Made by a program: the position numbers and the translations under genes
Origin: Paracoccaceae bacterium
Lineage (GTDB): Bacteria > Pseudomonadota > Alphaproteobacteria > Rhodobacterales > Rhodobacteraceae
Assembly: GCA_018223125.1 (NCBI GenBank)
Contig: JAAEZA010000004.1
Coordinates: 58,193 to 122,192, forward strand
DNA length: 64,000 bases
Reading direction: 5' to 3'
The notes under the pieces: model-generated
Database searches by the model: none
The model's input: only the letters and a program-made list of their open reading frames with translations
What the model was told of the DNA's origin: nothing
Shown: piece after piece, positions 35,265-45,341 of the stretch
How positions within the stretch are numbered: position 1 is the first letter of the stretch
How the letters are laid out: every line of letters starts with the position of its first letter

Positions 35265-35798
35265 TTAAATCTCCTGCCATTGTCCCGGTTCTAACCCGTC
35301 GAGCGTCCAGTCGCCAACGGAATAGCGGATCAGACGCAGCGTCGGATGACCGACGGCTGCTGTCATGCGCCGCACCTGCCGGTTGCGTCCTTCCCGAATG
35401 GTCAGGGAAATCCAGCAATCCGGCACGGATTTGCGAAACCGGACTGGCGGATTGCGGGTCCACAGGCCTGCAGGTTCTGCCATCCGCTCGCACTCTGCCG
35501 GTGCGGTGACACCGTCTTTCAGCGTCACACCCTTCCGCAAGGCTGCAAGCGCCGCATCATCGGGTTCCCGTTCGACCTGCACCCAATAGGTTTTCGGCGC
35601 TTTGAACTTCGGCGAAGCGATGCGGTTTTGCAGCTTGCCGTCATCTGTCAGCACCAACAGCCCCTCGCTGTCCCGATCCAGCCGCCCCGCAGCATAGACA
35701 CCGGGCCTGTCGATAAACTCTGCCAGACTGCGATGCCCCCCTTCAGAAGTAAACTGCGACAGCACGTTAAACGGCTTGTTGAAAAGGATCGTTGTCAT
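35265..35798 (-). CDS. 23S rRNA pseudouridine synthase, RluE-like
   Basis: A 177-residue RsuA/RluB/E/F-family pseudouridine synthase. The catalytic motif is [18 protein letters not shown] (Asp in GRLDRDSEG near residue 40). The N-terminal [17 protein letters not shown] and C-terminal [24 protein letters not shown] also match the family. The S4 domain of RsuA/RluB is absent, as in RluE, which modifies U2457 of 23S rRNA. The target is inferred from that architecture. Confidence 0.85.
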   Translation of the reverse strand: MTTILFNKPFNVLSQFTSEGGHRSLAEFIDRPGVYAAGRLDRDSEGLLVLTDDGKLQNRIASPKFKAPKTYWVQVEREPDDAALAALRKGVTLKDGVTAPAECERMAEPAGLWTRNPPVRFRKSVPDCWISLTIREGRNRQVRRMTAAVGHPTLRLIRYSVGDWTLDGLEPGQWQEI

Positions 35799-35930
35799 CG
35801 GGTTCGCCTGTTGTTTCGACGCGGAGCACCTGTTTGATGATCACCACCACAGGGACATAGGGTCGGGTCCTGGCAAACTACTGCATGAAGCTGCAAGTGC
35901 GTGCAACCATCTGAAACACAATTCCAAATC

Positions 35931-35959
35931 TTGACAAGGTGCCAAGGAATCTCCAGAAC
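35931..35959 (+). promoter_or_regulatory. Candidate thrS promoter (weak -10)
   Basis: A perfect TTGACA (35931-35936) with CAGAAC at the 17-bp spacing. Only the -35 is convincing. The 222-bp leader between 35799 and 36020 holds no T-box or other riboswitch that I can recognise. Confidence 0.3.
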
Positions 35960-36020
35960 CGCGGCAACATAACCGCAACCGGGCGTTTCGTAGGCGCCAA
36001 AACGATGGAGGAGCCGACAA

Positions 36021-37967
36021 ATGGCCGACATTACCCTTACCCTTCCCGATGGCGCTAAGCGCGTTTACCCTGCCGGAGTTACCGGCGCAGAAGTGGCCGC
36101 GGATATTTCCAAATCCCTGTCCAAAGCCGCGTTTTCCTGTTCCGTGAACGGCGAACACCGCGACCTGTCCCGCAGCATCGACGAAGACGCGGATTTCGCG
36201 ATTTACACCATCAAGGACGACGCTCAGGCGCTGGAACTGATCCGCCACGACTGCGCCCATATCATGGCCCGCGCGGTGCAGGAAATCTGGCCCGATGTGA
36301 AAGTCACCATCGGCCCTGTGATCAAGGACGGCTGGTATTACGATTTCGACCGCGAAGAGCCTTTCACCCCCGAAGACCTCGGCGCGATTGAAAAGAAAAT
36401 GCGCGAGATCATCAACAAGCGCGAGCCTGTGACCACAGAAGTCTGGGATCGTGAACGCGCTGTCCAGTTCTACAAGGACAATAACGAACCTTATAAGGTG
36501 GAACTGATCGACGCCATTCCGGGGGATGAACCCTTGCGCATGTACTGGCACGGGGACTGGCAGGATCTGTGCCGTGGTCCGCACCTGCAACACACAGGTC
36601 AGGTTCCGGGTGACAGTTTCAAGCTGATGTCGGTGGCAGGGGCCTACTGGCGCGGGGATTCCAACAACGCCATGCTGCAACGCATCTACGGCGTGGCCTT
36701 CAAGAACAAGAACGATCTGAAGGCCCACCTTCTGATGCTGGAAGAGGCCGCCAAACGGGACCACCGCAAGCTGGGCCGCGAAATGGACCTGTTCCACATG
36801 CAGGAAGAGGCACCGGGCCAGATTTTCTGGCACCCGAACGGCTGGAAAATCTACACCGCACTGCAAGACTACATGCGCCGGATGCAGGACAAGAACGGCT
36901 ATGTAGAGGTGAACACCCCGCAGGTTGTAGACCGCAAACTCTGGGAAGCCTCGGGTCACTGGGAAAAGTATCAGGAAAACATGTTCATCGTCGAAGTGGA
37001 CGAAGAACACGCCCGCGAAAAAGCGGTCAACGCCCTGAAGCCGATGAACTGCCCGTGCCACGTGCAGATTTTCAATCAGGGCCTGAAATCCTATCGCGAC
37101 CTGCCATTGCGCATGGCAGAGTTCGGTTCGTGCAACCGCTACGAACCGTCCGGCGCCTTGCACGGCATCATGCGGGTGCGCGGCTTTACGCAGGACGATG
37201 GCCACATCTTCTGTTCCGAAGACCAGATCGAATCCGAAACCGCGATCTATATCGAATTTCTGTCCAAGATTTACAAAGATCTCGGGTTTGAGAATTTCAA
37301 GGTGAAATTCTCGGATCGCCCCGAAACACGGGCCGGCTCGGACGCGGTTTGGGACAAGGCGGAAGAGGCGCTTCTATCGGCCACCCGCAAGGCAGGGATC
37401 GAGCCGGAACTGAACCCCGGCGAAGGTGCCTTCTACGGCCCCAAACTGGAATTCGTTCTGACCGACGCCATCGGGCGGGACTGGCAGTGCGGCACCCATC
37501 AGGTGGATTTCGTCCTGCCCGAGCGTCTGGACGCCAGTTTCATCGGACAGGACGGGAACAAACACCGCCCCGTGATGCTGCACCGCGCGACCCTTGGTTC
37601 GTTCGAACGGTTCATCGGAATCCTGATTGAATCCCACGCTGGCAAACTGCCGTTCTGGCTGGCCCCCCGTCAGGTGGTTGTGGCCGCTATCATCTCGGAT
37701 GCGAACGATTACGTCCACGAAGTGGTTGCCGCCTTGCGCGCCGCCGGTGTCCGCGCCGAAGCGGATGTCCGCAACGAAAAGATCAACTACAAGGTCCGCG
37801 AACATTCCCTTGGCAAGGTGCCGGTGATCCTTGCGATCGGCATGAAGGAAGTAGAGGAACGTACGGTTTCCGTGCGCCGTCTGGGGGAAAAGAAAACCTC
37901 GGTTCAGGCGTTGGACGCAGTGCTGTCAGACCTCTCGGCCGAGGCAACACCGCCGGACATGCGCTAG
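36021..37967 (+). CDS. thrS: Threonyl-tRNA synthetase
   Basis: A 648-residue class II synthetase. The TGS domain spans about 1-60 ([23 protein letters not shown]). The editing domain (about 65-225) has [25 protein letters not shown]. The catalytic core contains [13 protein letters not shown], with the zinc cysteine, [35 protein letters not shown] (motif 2), and [17 protein letters not shown] (motif 3). The anticodon-binding domain follows from about 550. ATG follows GGAGGAG. It attaches threonine to tRNA-Thr in the cytoplasm. A GNAT gene starts 6 bp downstream. Confidence 0.97.
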   Translation: MADITLTLPDGAKRVYPAGVTGAEVAADISKSLSKAAFSCSVNGEHRDLSRSIDEDADFAIYTIKDDAQALELIRHDCAHIMARAVQEIWPDVKVTIGPVIKDGWYYDFDREEPFTPEDLGAIEKKMREIINKREPVTTEVWDRERAVQFYKDNNEPYKVELIDAIPGDEPLRMYWHGDWQDLCRGPHLQHTGQVPGDSFKLMSVAGAYWRGDSNNAMLQRIYGVAFKNKNDLKAHLLMLEEAAKRDHRKLGREMDLFHMQEEAPGQIFWHPNGWKIYTALQDYMRRMQDKNGYVEVNTPQVVDRKLWEASGHWEKYQENMFIVEVDEEHAREKAVNALKPMNCPCHVQIFNQGLKSYRDLPLRMAEFGSCNRYEPSGALHGIMRVRGFTQDDGHIFCSEDQIESETAIYIEFLSKIYKDLGFENFKVKFSDRPETRAGSDAVWDKAEEALLSATRKAGIEPELNPGEGAFYGPKLEFVLTDAIGRDWQCGTHQVDFVLPERLDASFIGQDGNKHRPVMLHRATLGSFERFIGILIESHAGKLPFWLAPRQVVVAAIISDANDYVHEVVAALRAAGVRAEADVRNEKINYKVREHSLGKVPVILAIGMKEVEERTVSVRRLGEKKTSVQALDAVLSDLSAEATPPDMR

Positions 37968-37973
37968 GTCAGG

Positions 37974-38498
37974 ATGCTGACCGCCGCACCAAAGCTGAAC
38001 ACGGAACGGCTGATCCTGCGGGCACACCGCTTGCAGGATTATGCCGATTCTGCAGCCATGTGGGCCGATCCGGAGGTCAGCAAATACATCTCGCCCGAAC
38101 CAACCACCCCTGCCGAAAGCTGGACCCGCTTCCTGCGCTATGCCGGCCACTGGCAGATGCTGGGTTTCGGGTACTGGTGCGTCACCACCCATGAAAAGAA
38201 ATTCGTCGGGGAGGTAGGCTTTGCCAATTACAAACGGGACATCAGCCCTGCCCTTGGGGACACCCCCGAAGCAGGCTGGGTGCTCGCACCTTGGGCGCAG
38301 GGACAGGGTTTTGCCCGCGAAGCCATGGGCGCCGCGCTTGATTGGGCGGACACCCGATTTGATAAAACTGTCGCTATCTTCCACCCCGACCATGCAGTCT
38401 CGCAAAAACTGGCAGAGCGACTCGGTTACAAAAAATCGCACACAGCACACTATATGGGCGGTGATACGGTGGTGATGCAGCGCCCCAACCCGAAGTGA
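37974..38498 (+). CDS. GNAT family N-acetyltransferase (RimJ/RimL-type)
   Basis: A 174-residue GNAT protein. LNTERLILRAHRLQDYADSAAMWADPEV at the N-terminus is typical of RimJ/RimL-like acetyltransferases. The acetyl-CoA loop reads APWAQGQGFAREAMGAAL (Q/R-x-x-G-x-G/A, about 103-120), followed by HPDHAVSQKLAERLGY. It acetylates an amine substrate, possibly a protein N-terminus. AGG is close before the ATG, 6 bp after thrS, so the two are probably co-transcribed. Confidence 0.87.
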   Translation: MLTAAPKLNTERLILRAHRLQDYADSAAMWADPEVSKYISPEPTTPAESWTRFLRYAGHWQMLGFGYWCVTTHEKKFVGEVGFANYKRDISPALGDTPEAGWVLAPWAQGQGFAREAMGAALDWADTRFDKTVAIFHPDHAVSQKLAERLGYKKSHTAHYMGGDTVVMQRPNPK

Positions 38499-38850
38499 CC
38501 TAAAGGAAGCGCGACCTTTTCGTCACAAATCTGTTGCATTTATCACAAAGGCGCGGCATCGGCCCCGTCACCACGCCGCATTTCTGCCCGAATCCGCCAG
38601 CAGGCTGAAGCTGTTAGCGCCCTGCAAGGCGGCGCGTCATTTCAGAGGCAGAGCAAATGGCATCCCAGTACCATCCCACCGAAAACCCGCGCCGGCAGAC
38701 GCATCAGGACAATTGCACCAACGCACCGGACCCGCATGTCCTGCGCACCTCCCAGACCCTTCGGGCAAAAGCCGAAGTACTCCCGTCGCGACCGGACGAT
38801 CAGGAACCGGCCCCCCGTAAAGGCGCCCTGTTCAATGTTCTTCAGGCCCG
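38499..38850. other. Mostly unassigned 352-bp intergenic region
   Basis: This is the gap between the GNAT gene and the opposing MATE gene. No terminator with a T-tract or tRNA is visible. The only candidate gene is the short ORF at 38657-38860, whose end overlaps the MATE 3' end by 10 bp. Confidence 0.5.
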
Positions 38851-38860
38851 CTACGGCTGA
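38657..38860 (+). CDS. Possible small hypothetical protein
   Basis: A 67-residue hydrophilic ORF (begins MASQYHPTENPRRQTHQDN) with GAGG about ten bases before the ATG. There is no hydrophobic segment, and it is rich in Arg, Pro, Gln and Thr. Its end overlaps the convergent MATE gene. I recognise no family, and it may be spurious. Confidence 0.3.
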   Translation: MASQYHPTENPRRQTHQDNCTNAPDPHVLRTSQTLRAKAEVLPSRPDDQEPAPRKGALFNVLQARYG

Positions 38861-40227
38861 ACCGGCGCACGCCACCAGCCGCCGATCTGTTGGTGGGCGA
38901 CCCGTGCACTCAGCCACAGGGACAGACCCAAGCCTGAAACCACGGCAACCGCGATACCGAACCACACCCCCCATGTGCCCAGGTCCAGAACCCGCACAAA
39001 CAGCCAGCTGAAGCAGAACACCGCCAACCCTTGCCGGTAAATCCCGACCCAAAGCGTATAAACCGGCTTTTGCAGCGCCTGCAGAAACGAATTCATCGCA
39101 AACAACACGATGTAAACCGGAAGGATGAACCCGTCCACGCGCAGATATTGCGCGCCGATGCGGATCACTTCGGGATCGTCACTGAACACTGCAACGGCAT
39201 AGGGCGCAGCCACCCACAGTACCACCGATCCGCAAAACATCAGCACAATCCCTGCCTTGCAGCAGAACCACAGCGCCTCGCGCACACGATCAAAATTCCC
39301 TGCCCCGAAGTTCTGCGCCACAATCGGCAACAAGGCCCCCGTCAGCCCGAAACCGGGCAAAAGGACAAGCTGCTCCACCCGCAGCCCGATACCATAGGCC
39401 GCCACAGCCGCCCCGCCAAACCCCTTGAGGAAATACTGCACCACAAAGCCTGCCAGCATCATGACAATCATGGTAAAACTGGTCGGCATCGCCTGTTGCG
39501 TGATCTGGTTGATCCATTTGGCGCGGGGCCGGAACACCGCGACTTGCTTGTGTTCCATCACCTCCGAGGTAAAAACACGATAAAGGATAAACACCATCAC
39601 CCCTGTCTGGCTGACAGCAGTAGACAGGGCAATTCCGTTAAATCCGATGCCGTCGATGATGCCGGGAATGCCAAAGATAAACAGCGGATTCAGCCCGAGG
39701 TTCACAAAGAAAGAGGCGATCTGCGCGTGCTGCATGGATTTCATATCCCCCTGCGCCCTGAGGATGCCGTTGGCACTGAAAGCCACCAGAAAGCTTGGCG
39801 CAGCGAACAGCAGCACTTGCAGGTAGGACTGACCGGCTACGCGGTAGGCGCCCGGTTCAGACACAATAGCCAGCAGATAGGGCATCGCAATAAAGCCAAC
39901 CACCGCCAGAACAGCCGAGGCCAGTATGGAATAAGTGATCCCCTGACAGGCTATCCGCTTGGCCTGCCCGCCCCGCCTTTCCCCCAGCGCCTTACCTACC
40001 AGCGCATTCAGCGCTGCATTCAGCCCGAATCCGAAGGCGATCATGACAAAAAACACCTGAAAGGAAATCGCCAGTCCGGCCTGCGCATCGGTGGAGATCA
40101 TACCGGCGTAAAACGTATCCACCACATTATAAAGTGTCGTGAACACCATACCGATCGCCATTGGCACCGCCAATGTCCGGAAATGACCGGAAACCGGCCC
40201 TGTCGTCAGGTCACGGGATTGGGACAT
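38851..40227 (-). CDS. MATE family efflux transporter
   Basis: A 458-residue inner-membrane protein with twelve predicted helices in two MATE halves (first half begins FRTLAVPMAIGMVFTTLYNVVDTFYAG; second half near residue 240, QITQQAMPTSFTMIVMMLAGFV). The NorM/DinF-type signatures 'P....l...l...vD..f.G' and GLTGALLPIVAQNFGAG are present. It exports cationic drugs or metabolites using Na+ or H+. ATG 40227 follows AAGGAG. A second MATE gene lies at 42110, separated by the DUF952-pyrD-arsC group. Confidence 0.9.
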   Translation of the reverse strand: MSQSRDLTTGPVSGHFRTLAVPMAIGMVFTTLYNVVDTFYAGMISTDAQAGLAISFQVFFVMIAFGFGLNAALNALVGKALGERRGGQAKRIACQGITYSILASAVLAVVGFIAMPYLLAIVSEPGAYRVAGQSYLQVLLFAAPSFLVAFSANGILRAQGDMKSMQHAQIASFFVNLGLNPLFIFGIPGIIDGIGFNGIALSTAVSQTGVMVFILYRVFTSEVMEHKQVAVFRPRAKWINQITQQAMPTSFTMIVMMLAGFVVQYFLKGFGGAAVAAYGIGLRVEQLVLLPGFGLTGALLPIVAQNFGAGNFDRVREALWFCCKAGIVLMFCGSVVLWVAAPYAVAVFSDDPEVIRIGAQYLRVDGFILPVYIVLFAMNSFLQALQKPVYTLWVGIYRQGLAVFCFSWLFVRVLDLGTWGVWFGIAVAVVSGLGLSLWLSARVAHQQIGGWWRAPVQP

Positions 40228-40331
40228 TTCGCGCTCCTTGATCTCTCTTGACCAGCGGTCGCACGGTTCCGCCCCCCTGTCGAGCATCAATCCACCTTGA
40301 CGTGAAGGCGGACTCGCGGCATCACGCGCCC

Positions 40332-40667
40332 ATGCTTATCTATAAAATCTTCCGCTCCGATGAATGGGCCGCGATGCAGGCCGCAGACGAAACGCTGGGT
40401 GCGCCGGTGGATCTGGCCGACGGCTTTGTGCATTTCTCCACCGCTGAACAGGCCCGCGAAACCGCAGCCCGCCATTTTGCAGGGGAAACCGGCCTCTGGC
40501 TGATCGCCGCAGACACAGATGCAATGGACAAGCTGGAATGGGAAACCTCCCGTGGCGGTGCGAAATTCCCCCACCTCTATGCGCCGTTTCGCATGGCTCA
40601 TGTGGTTTGGGCCGAAGAACTGCCCCTTGGCGCCGACGGCCATGACTTTCCGGTGACGATGAAATGA
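40332..40667 (+). CDS. DUF952 family protein
   Basis: A 111-residue cytoplasmic protein of DUF952, a fold related to ADP-ribosyltransferase-like domains. The signatures are [15 protein letters not shown] at the start, [20 protein letters not shown] (about 34-53) and [13 protein letters not shown] (about 80-92). Its biochemical role is unknown. ATG 40332 was selected from family resemblance. Its stop overlaps the pyrD start by 4 bp, giving a DUF952-pyrD-arsC operon. Confidence 0.9.
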   Translation: MLIYKIFRSDEWAAMQAADETLGAPVDLADGFVHFSTAEQARETAARHFAGETGLWLIAADTDAMDKLEWETSRGGAKFPHLYAPFRMAHVVWAEELPLGADGHDFPVTMK

Positions 40668-41722
40668 CACTGGCAGAGCGTCTGGCACTGGCGGCCATGT
40701 ACCGGATCGACCCTGAAACCGGCCATGGGCTCGCCATCAGGGCGTTGCAACTGGGACTGACACCAAAAACCGGCCCCGTTACCTCACCGCGCCTGCAAAC
40801 CACGCTGGCGGGTTTGTCCCTTCCCAACCCGATCGGACTGGCCGCAGGGTTTGACAAGAACGCCACCGCCGTTGCACCGCTGCTGCAATCGGGCTTCGGC
40901 TTTATCGAAGTGGGCGCAGCCACCCCCAAGCCGCAAAGCGGCAATGACAAGCCCCGCCTCTTTCGCCTGCGCGAAGACGCCGCTGCGATCAACCGTTTCG
41001 GTTTCAACAACGACGGGGCCGAAGCCATCGCCAACCGGCTTGCACGGCGCAGCGACAGTGGCATCGTCGGGCTGAATCTCGGCGCGAACAAAACGACACA
41101 GGACAAGGCAGCGGATTTCAGCAAGGTTCTGGAACGCTGCGCCCCATATATCGACTTTGCCACGGTCAATGTCTCTTCGCCCAACACCGAGAAACTGCGG
41201 GACTTACAGGGCAAAGCGGCCCTTGCCTCGCTGCTGTCTGACGTGATGCAAACCCGCGCCACGCTGGAGCGTCCCCTGCCGGTGTTCCTGAAGATCGCGC
41301 CCGATCTGAACCGCGCGGATCTCGAAGACATTGCCGAAGTCGCTACAACCAGCGGCATCAGCGGCATTATCGCCACCAATACAACGCTGTCCCGCGAAGG
41401 ACTGCGCAGCGCGGAACGGGATCAGCAAGGCGGTCTCTCTGGCCAACCCCTGTTTGAACGGTCCACCCGCATACTGGCACAGCTTGGCCGCCTGACCGAA
41501 GGCACAATCCCGCTGATCGGCGTCGGCGGTGTTTCCAATGCAGAACAAGCCTATGCAAAAATCCGCGCCGGCGCCTCTGCCGTGCAACTCTATACTGCGC
41601 TTGTTTACGGGGGACTGTCCCTTGCGTCCCAAATCGCGCGCGATCTTGACCGGTTGCTGGAGCAGGACGGGTTTGCAAGCGTCGCCGATGCAGTGGGCAC
41701 TCAACAGGGGAAATGGTTATGA
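40664..41722 (+). CDS. pyrD: Dihydroorotate dehydrogenase (quinone), class 2
   Basis: A 352-residue membrane-associated class 2 enzyme that oxidises dihydroorotate to orotate and passes electrons to ubiquinone. An amphipathic N-terminal helix (about 1-35) is the quinone site, then [53 protein letters not shown] with the catalytic serine, and [34 protein letters not shown] for FMN binding. Stop overlaps the ArsC-like gene (ATGA). It is unlinked to pyrB/pyrC' at 24-26 kb. Confidence 0.96.
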   Translation: MTLAERLALAAMYRIDPETGHGLAIRALQLGLTPKTGPVTSPRLQTTLAGLSLPNPIGLAAGFDKNATAVAPLLQSGFGFIEVGAATPKPQSGNDKPRLFRLREDAAAINRFGFNNDGAEAIANRLARRSDSGIVGLNLGANKTTQDKAADFSKVLERCAPYIDFATVNVSSPNTEKLRDLQGKAALASLLSDVMQTRATLERPLPVFLKIAPDLNRADLEDIAEVATTSGISGIIATNTTLSREGLRSAERDQQGGLSGQPLFERSTRILAQLGRLTEGTIPLIGVGGVSNAEQAYAKIRAGASAVQLYTALVYGGLSLASQIARDLDRLLEQDGFASVADAVGTQQGKWL

Positions 41723-42066
41723 GCGTTACAATCTGGCACAATCCGCGCTGTTCCAAATCACGCCAGACGCTGGCGCTTCTGGCAGAGGCCGGTCACGCCC
41801 CCGAAATCATCCGCTATCTTGAGACGCCGCCAAGCGCGTCTGAAATCGAAAACGCTCTGGCCTTGCTGGACATCCCTGCAATCGCACTCATGCGCAGCGG
41901 CGAGAAACGCTTTCGCGAACTCGGCCTGTCAAAGACGGACGCGGACGCGAAACTTATCGCGGCCATGGCAGACAATCCGATCCTGATCGAACGCCCCGTC
42001 GTCTTTGCCAACACCCGCGCCGCCATAGGCCGCCCGCCCGAATCCGTGCTTGGCCTGTTCGACTAG
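41719..42066 (+). CDS. ArsC/YfgD family glutaredoxin-like reductase
   Basis: A 115-residue ArsC-family protein. The active-site loop [13 protein letters not shown] has the reductant cysteine (Cys12). The downstream [17 protein letters not shown] and [18 protein letters not shown] contain the ET-P-P and R-P segments of glutathione/glutaredoxin-linked arsenate reductases. No ars operon is nearby and the gene is coupled to pyrD by a 4-bp overlap, so it may be the generic YfgD type and not an arsenic-resistance enzyme. Confidence 0.85.
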   Translation: MSVTIWHNPRCSKSRQTLALLAEAGHAPEIIRYLETPPSASEIENALALLDIPAIALMRSGEKRFRELGLSKTDADAKLIAAMADNPILIERPVVFANTRAAIGRPPESVLGLFD

Positions 42067-42109
42067 GCAACAGGCTTCAATGTTCCAAAAATACTCATAA
42101 ACCGCGCGA

Positions 42110-43414
42110 TCATTCATCCGCGCCCCGCTCTAACGCGGGATAGCGACAGGCCAGCGTCACCCCGCGGGCCACAAAGAAAATCAAAAGGCTCGCCCAAAGC
42201 CCGTGGTTGCCAAACGGGCCAAGCAGAAGCCACACCGACATCAGATAGATCGCAAAAGACACCACCATCATATTGCGCATGTCGCGGCTGCGGGTTGCCC
42301 CGATAAAGATGCCATCCAGCATCCACGACGGTCCGCCCAGAAACGGCGCCAGCACCATCCAGAACAGATAGTCCCGCGCCTCTGCCTGCACCGCAGGCGC
42401 TTTGGCCATCAGATCAATCAGCCAGCCGCCCCAGACTGCGAAGAATACCGACAGGATGACGATCACAATCGCAGCCCAAAAGCTGGTCAGCATCACACTG
42501 CGCCGTAGGGAGGTCCGGTCCTTCGCGCCCAGCGCCTGCCCGATCAGGGCTTCGGCGGCAAAGGCAAATCCGTCCATGCCGTGGGATGTGATGAACAGGA
42601 ACTGGATCAACACCTGATTGGCCGCCAGCGTTGTGTCATCAAACGAAGACCCCAGAAACAGGAATGACACGAAGCCGATCTGCAACAGCACCGAGCGGAT
42701 CATGATATCCGAATTGACCAAAGCCATGCGCCGCAGGATCACGCGATCAAACACCACGCCCCAATTGCGCCAGTAATCACCGGAAAATCCGTCACGCACC
42801 AGCCACAGGCCAAGCATTAGCCCGCTGGTTTCGGCAATCACTGTCGCAAGGGCCACACCCTCAACGCCCCAGCCCAGTTGCAGCACAAACAACAGGTCCA
42901 GCAGGATGTTCACCCCGTTCATCCAGATCTGCAAAACAAGTACAGACTTGGTGCGTTCATGGGCGATCAGCCAGCCGGTTAACCCGTAAATGGCAATTGC
43001 GGCAGGGGCGCTCCAGACGCGAATGGAAAGATAGCCTTGCGCCAACCCCTCCACATCGGGCGAGGCCGGCGCGATCAGGAAGGCGGCGGAAAAGACCGGC
43101 ACCTGAAACAGGATGAACCCGAGCCCCGCCAGCAGGCCGATCATCAGGCTACGCACCAAAAGGGCGCAGACCTCCCCCCGATCCCGCGCACCGATGGCTT
43201 GCGCGGTCAGTCCTGCTGTTCCCATCCGCAAAAAGCCGAAGATCCAGTAGATCGCAGTCAGGATGATTGCCCCGATCCCGACCGCGCCAATGGGGGCGGC
43301 CAGCCCCATCTGCCCCACAACGCCGGTGTCCACCGCTCCGAGGATCGGGACCGTGGCATTGGAAATTACAATAGGCACCGCCACATTCAAAACCCGGCGG
43401 TGGGTCAGACGCAT
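42110..43414 (-). CDS. MATE/DinF family efflux transporter
   Basis: A 434-residue twelve-helix MATE transporter closer to the DinF branch: the N-terminal RVLNVAVPIVISNATVPILGAVDTGVVGQMGLAAPIGAVGIGA is characteristic, and HGMDGFAFAAEALIGQALGAKDR marks the second half. The exported substrate is unknown. I chose ATG 43414 (GGAAGGCAGG just upstream); an in-frame TTG at 43456 would overlap the upstream thioesterase gene by 8 bp. It is the last gene of a leftward transcript beginning with the two PaaI-like genes. Confidence 0.88.
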   Translation of the reverse strand: MRLTHRRVLNVAVPIVISNATVPILGAVDTGVVGQMGLAAPIGAVGIGAIILTAIYWIFGFLRMGTAGLTAQAIGARDRGEVCALLVRSLMIGLLAGLGFILFQVPVFSAAFLIAPASPDVEGLAQGYLSIRVWSAPAAIAIYGLTGWLIAHERTKSVLVLQIWMNGVNILLDLLFVLQLGWGVEGVALATVIAETSGLMLGLWLVRDGFSGDYWRNWGVVFDRVILRRMALVNSDIMIRSVLLQIGFVSFLFLGSSFDDTTLAANQVLIQFLFITSHGMDGFAFAAEALIGQALGAKDRTSLRRSVMLTSFWAAIVIVILSVFFAVWGGWLIDLMAKAPAVQAEARDYLFWMVLAPFLGGPSWMLDGIFIGATRSRDMRNMMVVSFAIYLMSVWLLLGPFGNHGLWASLLIFFVARGVTLACRYPALERGADE

Positions 43415-43448
43415 CCTGCCTTCCGCCTGAGTGTTGGAGGAGAGCGGC

Positions 43449-43958
43449 TCAGCCAACCGTGTCGAGCCGTGGCATCAGGAAATGCCCTGTTGCCTGCGCA
43501 AACAGACGGGCGCGGTTATCCTGCCAGGCCTCGACATGGACGCTGGCATAGCGCCGTCCGGAACGGTTCACCCGTGCGCGGGCGTAGCAATCCCGTGGCA
43601 GGCCGGAACGCAGGTAGTCTACGGTAAAGTCGATTGTTTTGGGCAGGCGGAGATACCCCGCAGCGGTCACGTCATCCGCGTCCAGCTTGTCATCTTCCAT
43701 CGCGGTCCATGCCCGCTGCCAGGCCAGTTCGATCAGCGCGGCCGTTTCGAGAAAAGACGCCGTGGCCCCGCCATGAATGGCCGGTATCGTCGGATTGCCG
43801 ATCAGCTTGTGCTCAAACTGCATAATCGCAGTCAGTTCATCGCCGCGCCGGTCAAAAGAAATATTCATGAACTTGATGTAGGGTATGCTGTCCACCAGCG
43901 CGGTCAGCACCCCGTCCCGCCGCTGTTTAACCGCCTGCAAGGATTCCGGCTTGTTCAT
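43449..43958 (-). CDS. PaaI-like hotdog-fold thioesterase (copy 2)
   Basis: A 169-residue hotdog thioesterase of the PaaI/YigI group. NPTIPAIHGGATASFLETAALIEL (about 53-76) carries the HGG and acidic residue that serve catalysis, and KTIDFTVDYLRSGLPRDCYARARV is the second conserved strand. It hydrolyses acyl-CoA thioesters. It overlaps its paralogue upstream by 4 bp. Their position, divergent from MerR regulators and beta-oxidation genes, supports a role in releasing stalled acyl-CoA. Confidence 0.86.
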   Translation of the reverse strand: MNKPESLQAVKQRRDGVLTALVDSIPYIKFMNISFDRRGDELTAIMQFEHKLIGNPTIPAIHGGATASFLETAALIELAWQRAWTAMEDDKLDADDVTAAGYLRLPKTIDFTVDYLRSGLPRDCYARARVNRSGRRYASVHVEAWQDNRARLFAQATGHFLMPRLDTVG

Positions 43959-44437
43959 GCTGCTGCTCCGCTTTTGTCCGCTGACTTGTCTTTTCCGGCC
44001 TTGCTGCTCTTGTTGAAAACAAATGCCCCTGTGGCGGTGGCAACCGGATTCTCGGGATCGTCCTCGTAAGCAATGGCACGGACGAAGGCGACCGTGCGGG
44101 TCGCCTTATAGACATGTGCCTTGGCAAAGATACGCTCTTCGGGTCTGGCGGGCCGCATGTAATCCATACGCAGGTCAATCGTCGCCGTCGCACCGACACA
44201 TTCGGGATGCAGGTTCACGGCAAAACCGCAGCAGGTGTCCATCAGCGCGGAAACCGCGCCCCCGTGTACCACGCCGGTTTCGGGATCTCCGACAATCTGG
44301 GGATCATAGGGCATGGACATCACCGCTTCCGAGATCCCCGCCTCGTCAATGCGCATATCAAGCGCATGGCAAAAGGGCAGCGCCCCCATGAATTTTTTCG
44401 CGACCGCCACCCGTTGGCGGAGTTCTTCTTCGGTCAT
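43955..44437 (-). CDS. PaaI-like hotdog-fold thioesterase (copy 1)
   Basis: A 160-residue PaaI-type thioesterase. GDPETGVVHGGAVSALMDTCCGFAV (about 52-76) is the active-site helix with HGG and the Asp; TIDLRMDYMRPARPEERIFAKAHV is the second motif. The C-terminus is lysine-rich. ATG 44437 (MTEEEL) fits the family; the open frame continues to 44497. It is the first gene of a leftward unit (thioesterase, thioesterase, MATE) divergent from the MerR genes. Confidence 0.86.
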   Translation of the reverse strand: MTEEELRQRVAVAKKFMGALPFCHALDMRIDEAGISEAVMSMPYDPQIVGDPETGVVHGGAVSALMDTCCGFAVNLHPECVGATATIDLRMDYMRPARPEERIFAKAHVYKATRTVAFVRAIAYEDDPENPVATATGAFVFNKSSKAGKDKSADKSGAAA

Positions 44438-44866
44438 CGGTCTGTGCGTCCCTTCCTGAAACAAAAAAACCAAGCGATATTCGCCGGAATTTCTCACTTG
44501 GTTACGTCACTGATATTTAACTTGCAATTCACTTCACAAGTCCTAATTTTTCTCCCTAGGACACAGCATAGCAGCTGCAACGGCAGTTGTAGCACAGCGC
44601 CACCCGGCTACAATACTCTTGCGGTTCCAACCCTTGCAGACTTTCGGGATGTGGTGTTTTCCGCAAAAAAGCTGAACCCATCGGCAGCATTTGCAAGCAG
44701 TATGAATTTGGCAGTTCCTGCGTTTGGTGTGGACCGCAGTTTTACTTTTCTCGCGTCGCAAGTCCCCTGACTCAACCCGTTTTGCAGTGCGGAACTGGGT
44801 TTCGTATTGCAAACCTCCACTGGTTTGGTAAATTTCGCTCAAATCTTCCTGGGAGGGATGAACAGT
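44438..44866. other. 429-bp divergent intergenic region without assigned gene
   Basis: The gap between the first thioesterase gene and the first MerR gene. It contains one TTACGT half-site (44502-44507) and short inverted repeats such as CCAAG/CTTGG near 44470-44502. Open frames cross it on both strands but none has a convincing start or family resemblance. It must hold two divergent promoters. Confidence 0.5.
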
Positions 44867-45262
44867 ATGCCGGGCGACCGCTTGAACCTGAAGGAGATGT
44901 GCGCGAAATTCGATGTAACCACGCGTACGCTCCGTTATTATGAATATATCGAACTGATTTTCCCTGAAAAAGAGGGGCGCACCCGCTATTACGGCCCGAC
45001 CGAATTTGCCCGTATGGAGCTGATTCTGCGGGGCAAGCGATGGGGGTTCAGTCTTGAAGAAATCCGCCAGTGGCTGGAGATGTACGACAAGGAAAACCAG
45101 CAGAACCAGTTGGAAGCGCTTATGGAGATGGCCGATCGCCAGCTTGTAGAACTGGAAGAGCGTTATGCCCAACTGGCTGTAACACTGGACGAACTTCGAG
45201 AATTGCGCGCGCGCACCGAAGAGCGCCTCCAAAACGCCCGTATCACTGGCAAAGCCAGCTGA
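44867..45262 (+). CDS. MerR-family regulator (first of tandem pair)
   Basis: A 131-residue MerR protein. The winged helix-turn-helix is LNLKEMCAKFDVTTRTLRYYEYIELIFPEKEGRTRYYG (about 6-43), followed by [28 protein letters not shown] and a dimerising coiled coil to the C-terminus. There are no metal-binding cysteines at the coil end, which suggests an organic effector, as in LiuR-like acyl-CoA sensors. ATG 44867 lies nine bases after GGAGGG; an upstream ATG at 44858 overlaps that site too closely. It is about half identical by eye to its neighbour at 45431. Confidence 0.87.
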   Translation: MPGDRLNLKEMCAKFDVTTRTLRYYEYIELIFPEKEGRTRYYGPTEFARMELILRGKRWGFSLEEIRQWLEMYDKENQQNQLEALMEMADRQLVELEERYAQLAVTLDELRELRARTEERLQNARITGKAS

Positions 45263-45341
45263 ATTGCCTGGGGCAACCTGCGGAAATCCGCCGGTTTCCC
45301 TAAAAATTGACCCGTAAAGGTTGAAGTAACGCTGCGTCTCT

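Noticed and set aside
35799..36020. Possible T-box or riboswitch leader of thrS
   Set aside because: No T-box consensus or terminator/antiterminator pair is visible, and T-boxes are not expected in alphaproteobacteria.
35841..37205. 454-codon open frame on minus
   Set aside because: Antisense of thrS; low-complexity His/Val-rich product with no motif.
41719..42066. Arsenic resistance locus
   Set aside because: Only a single ArsC/YfgD-type gene is present, coupled to pyrD, with no arsR, arsB or acr3 nearby.
44114..44770. 218-codon plus-strand frame and minus-strand frames filling the thioesterase-MerR gap
   Set aside because: They run through the antisense of the thioesterase gene or lack a start with a ribosome-binding site, and show no family resemblance.
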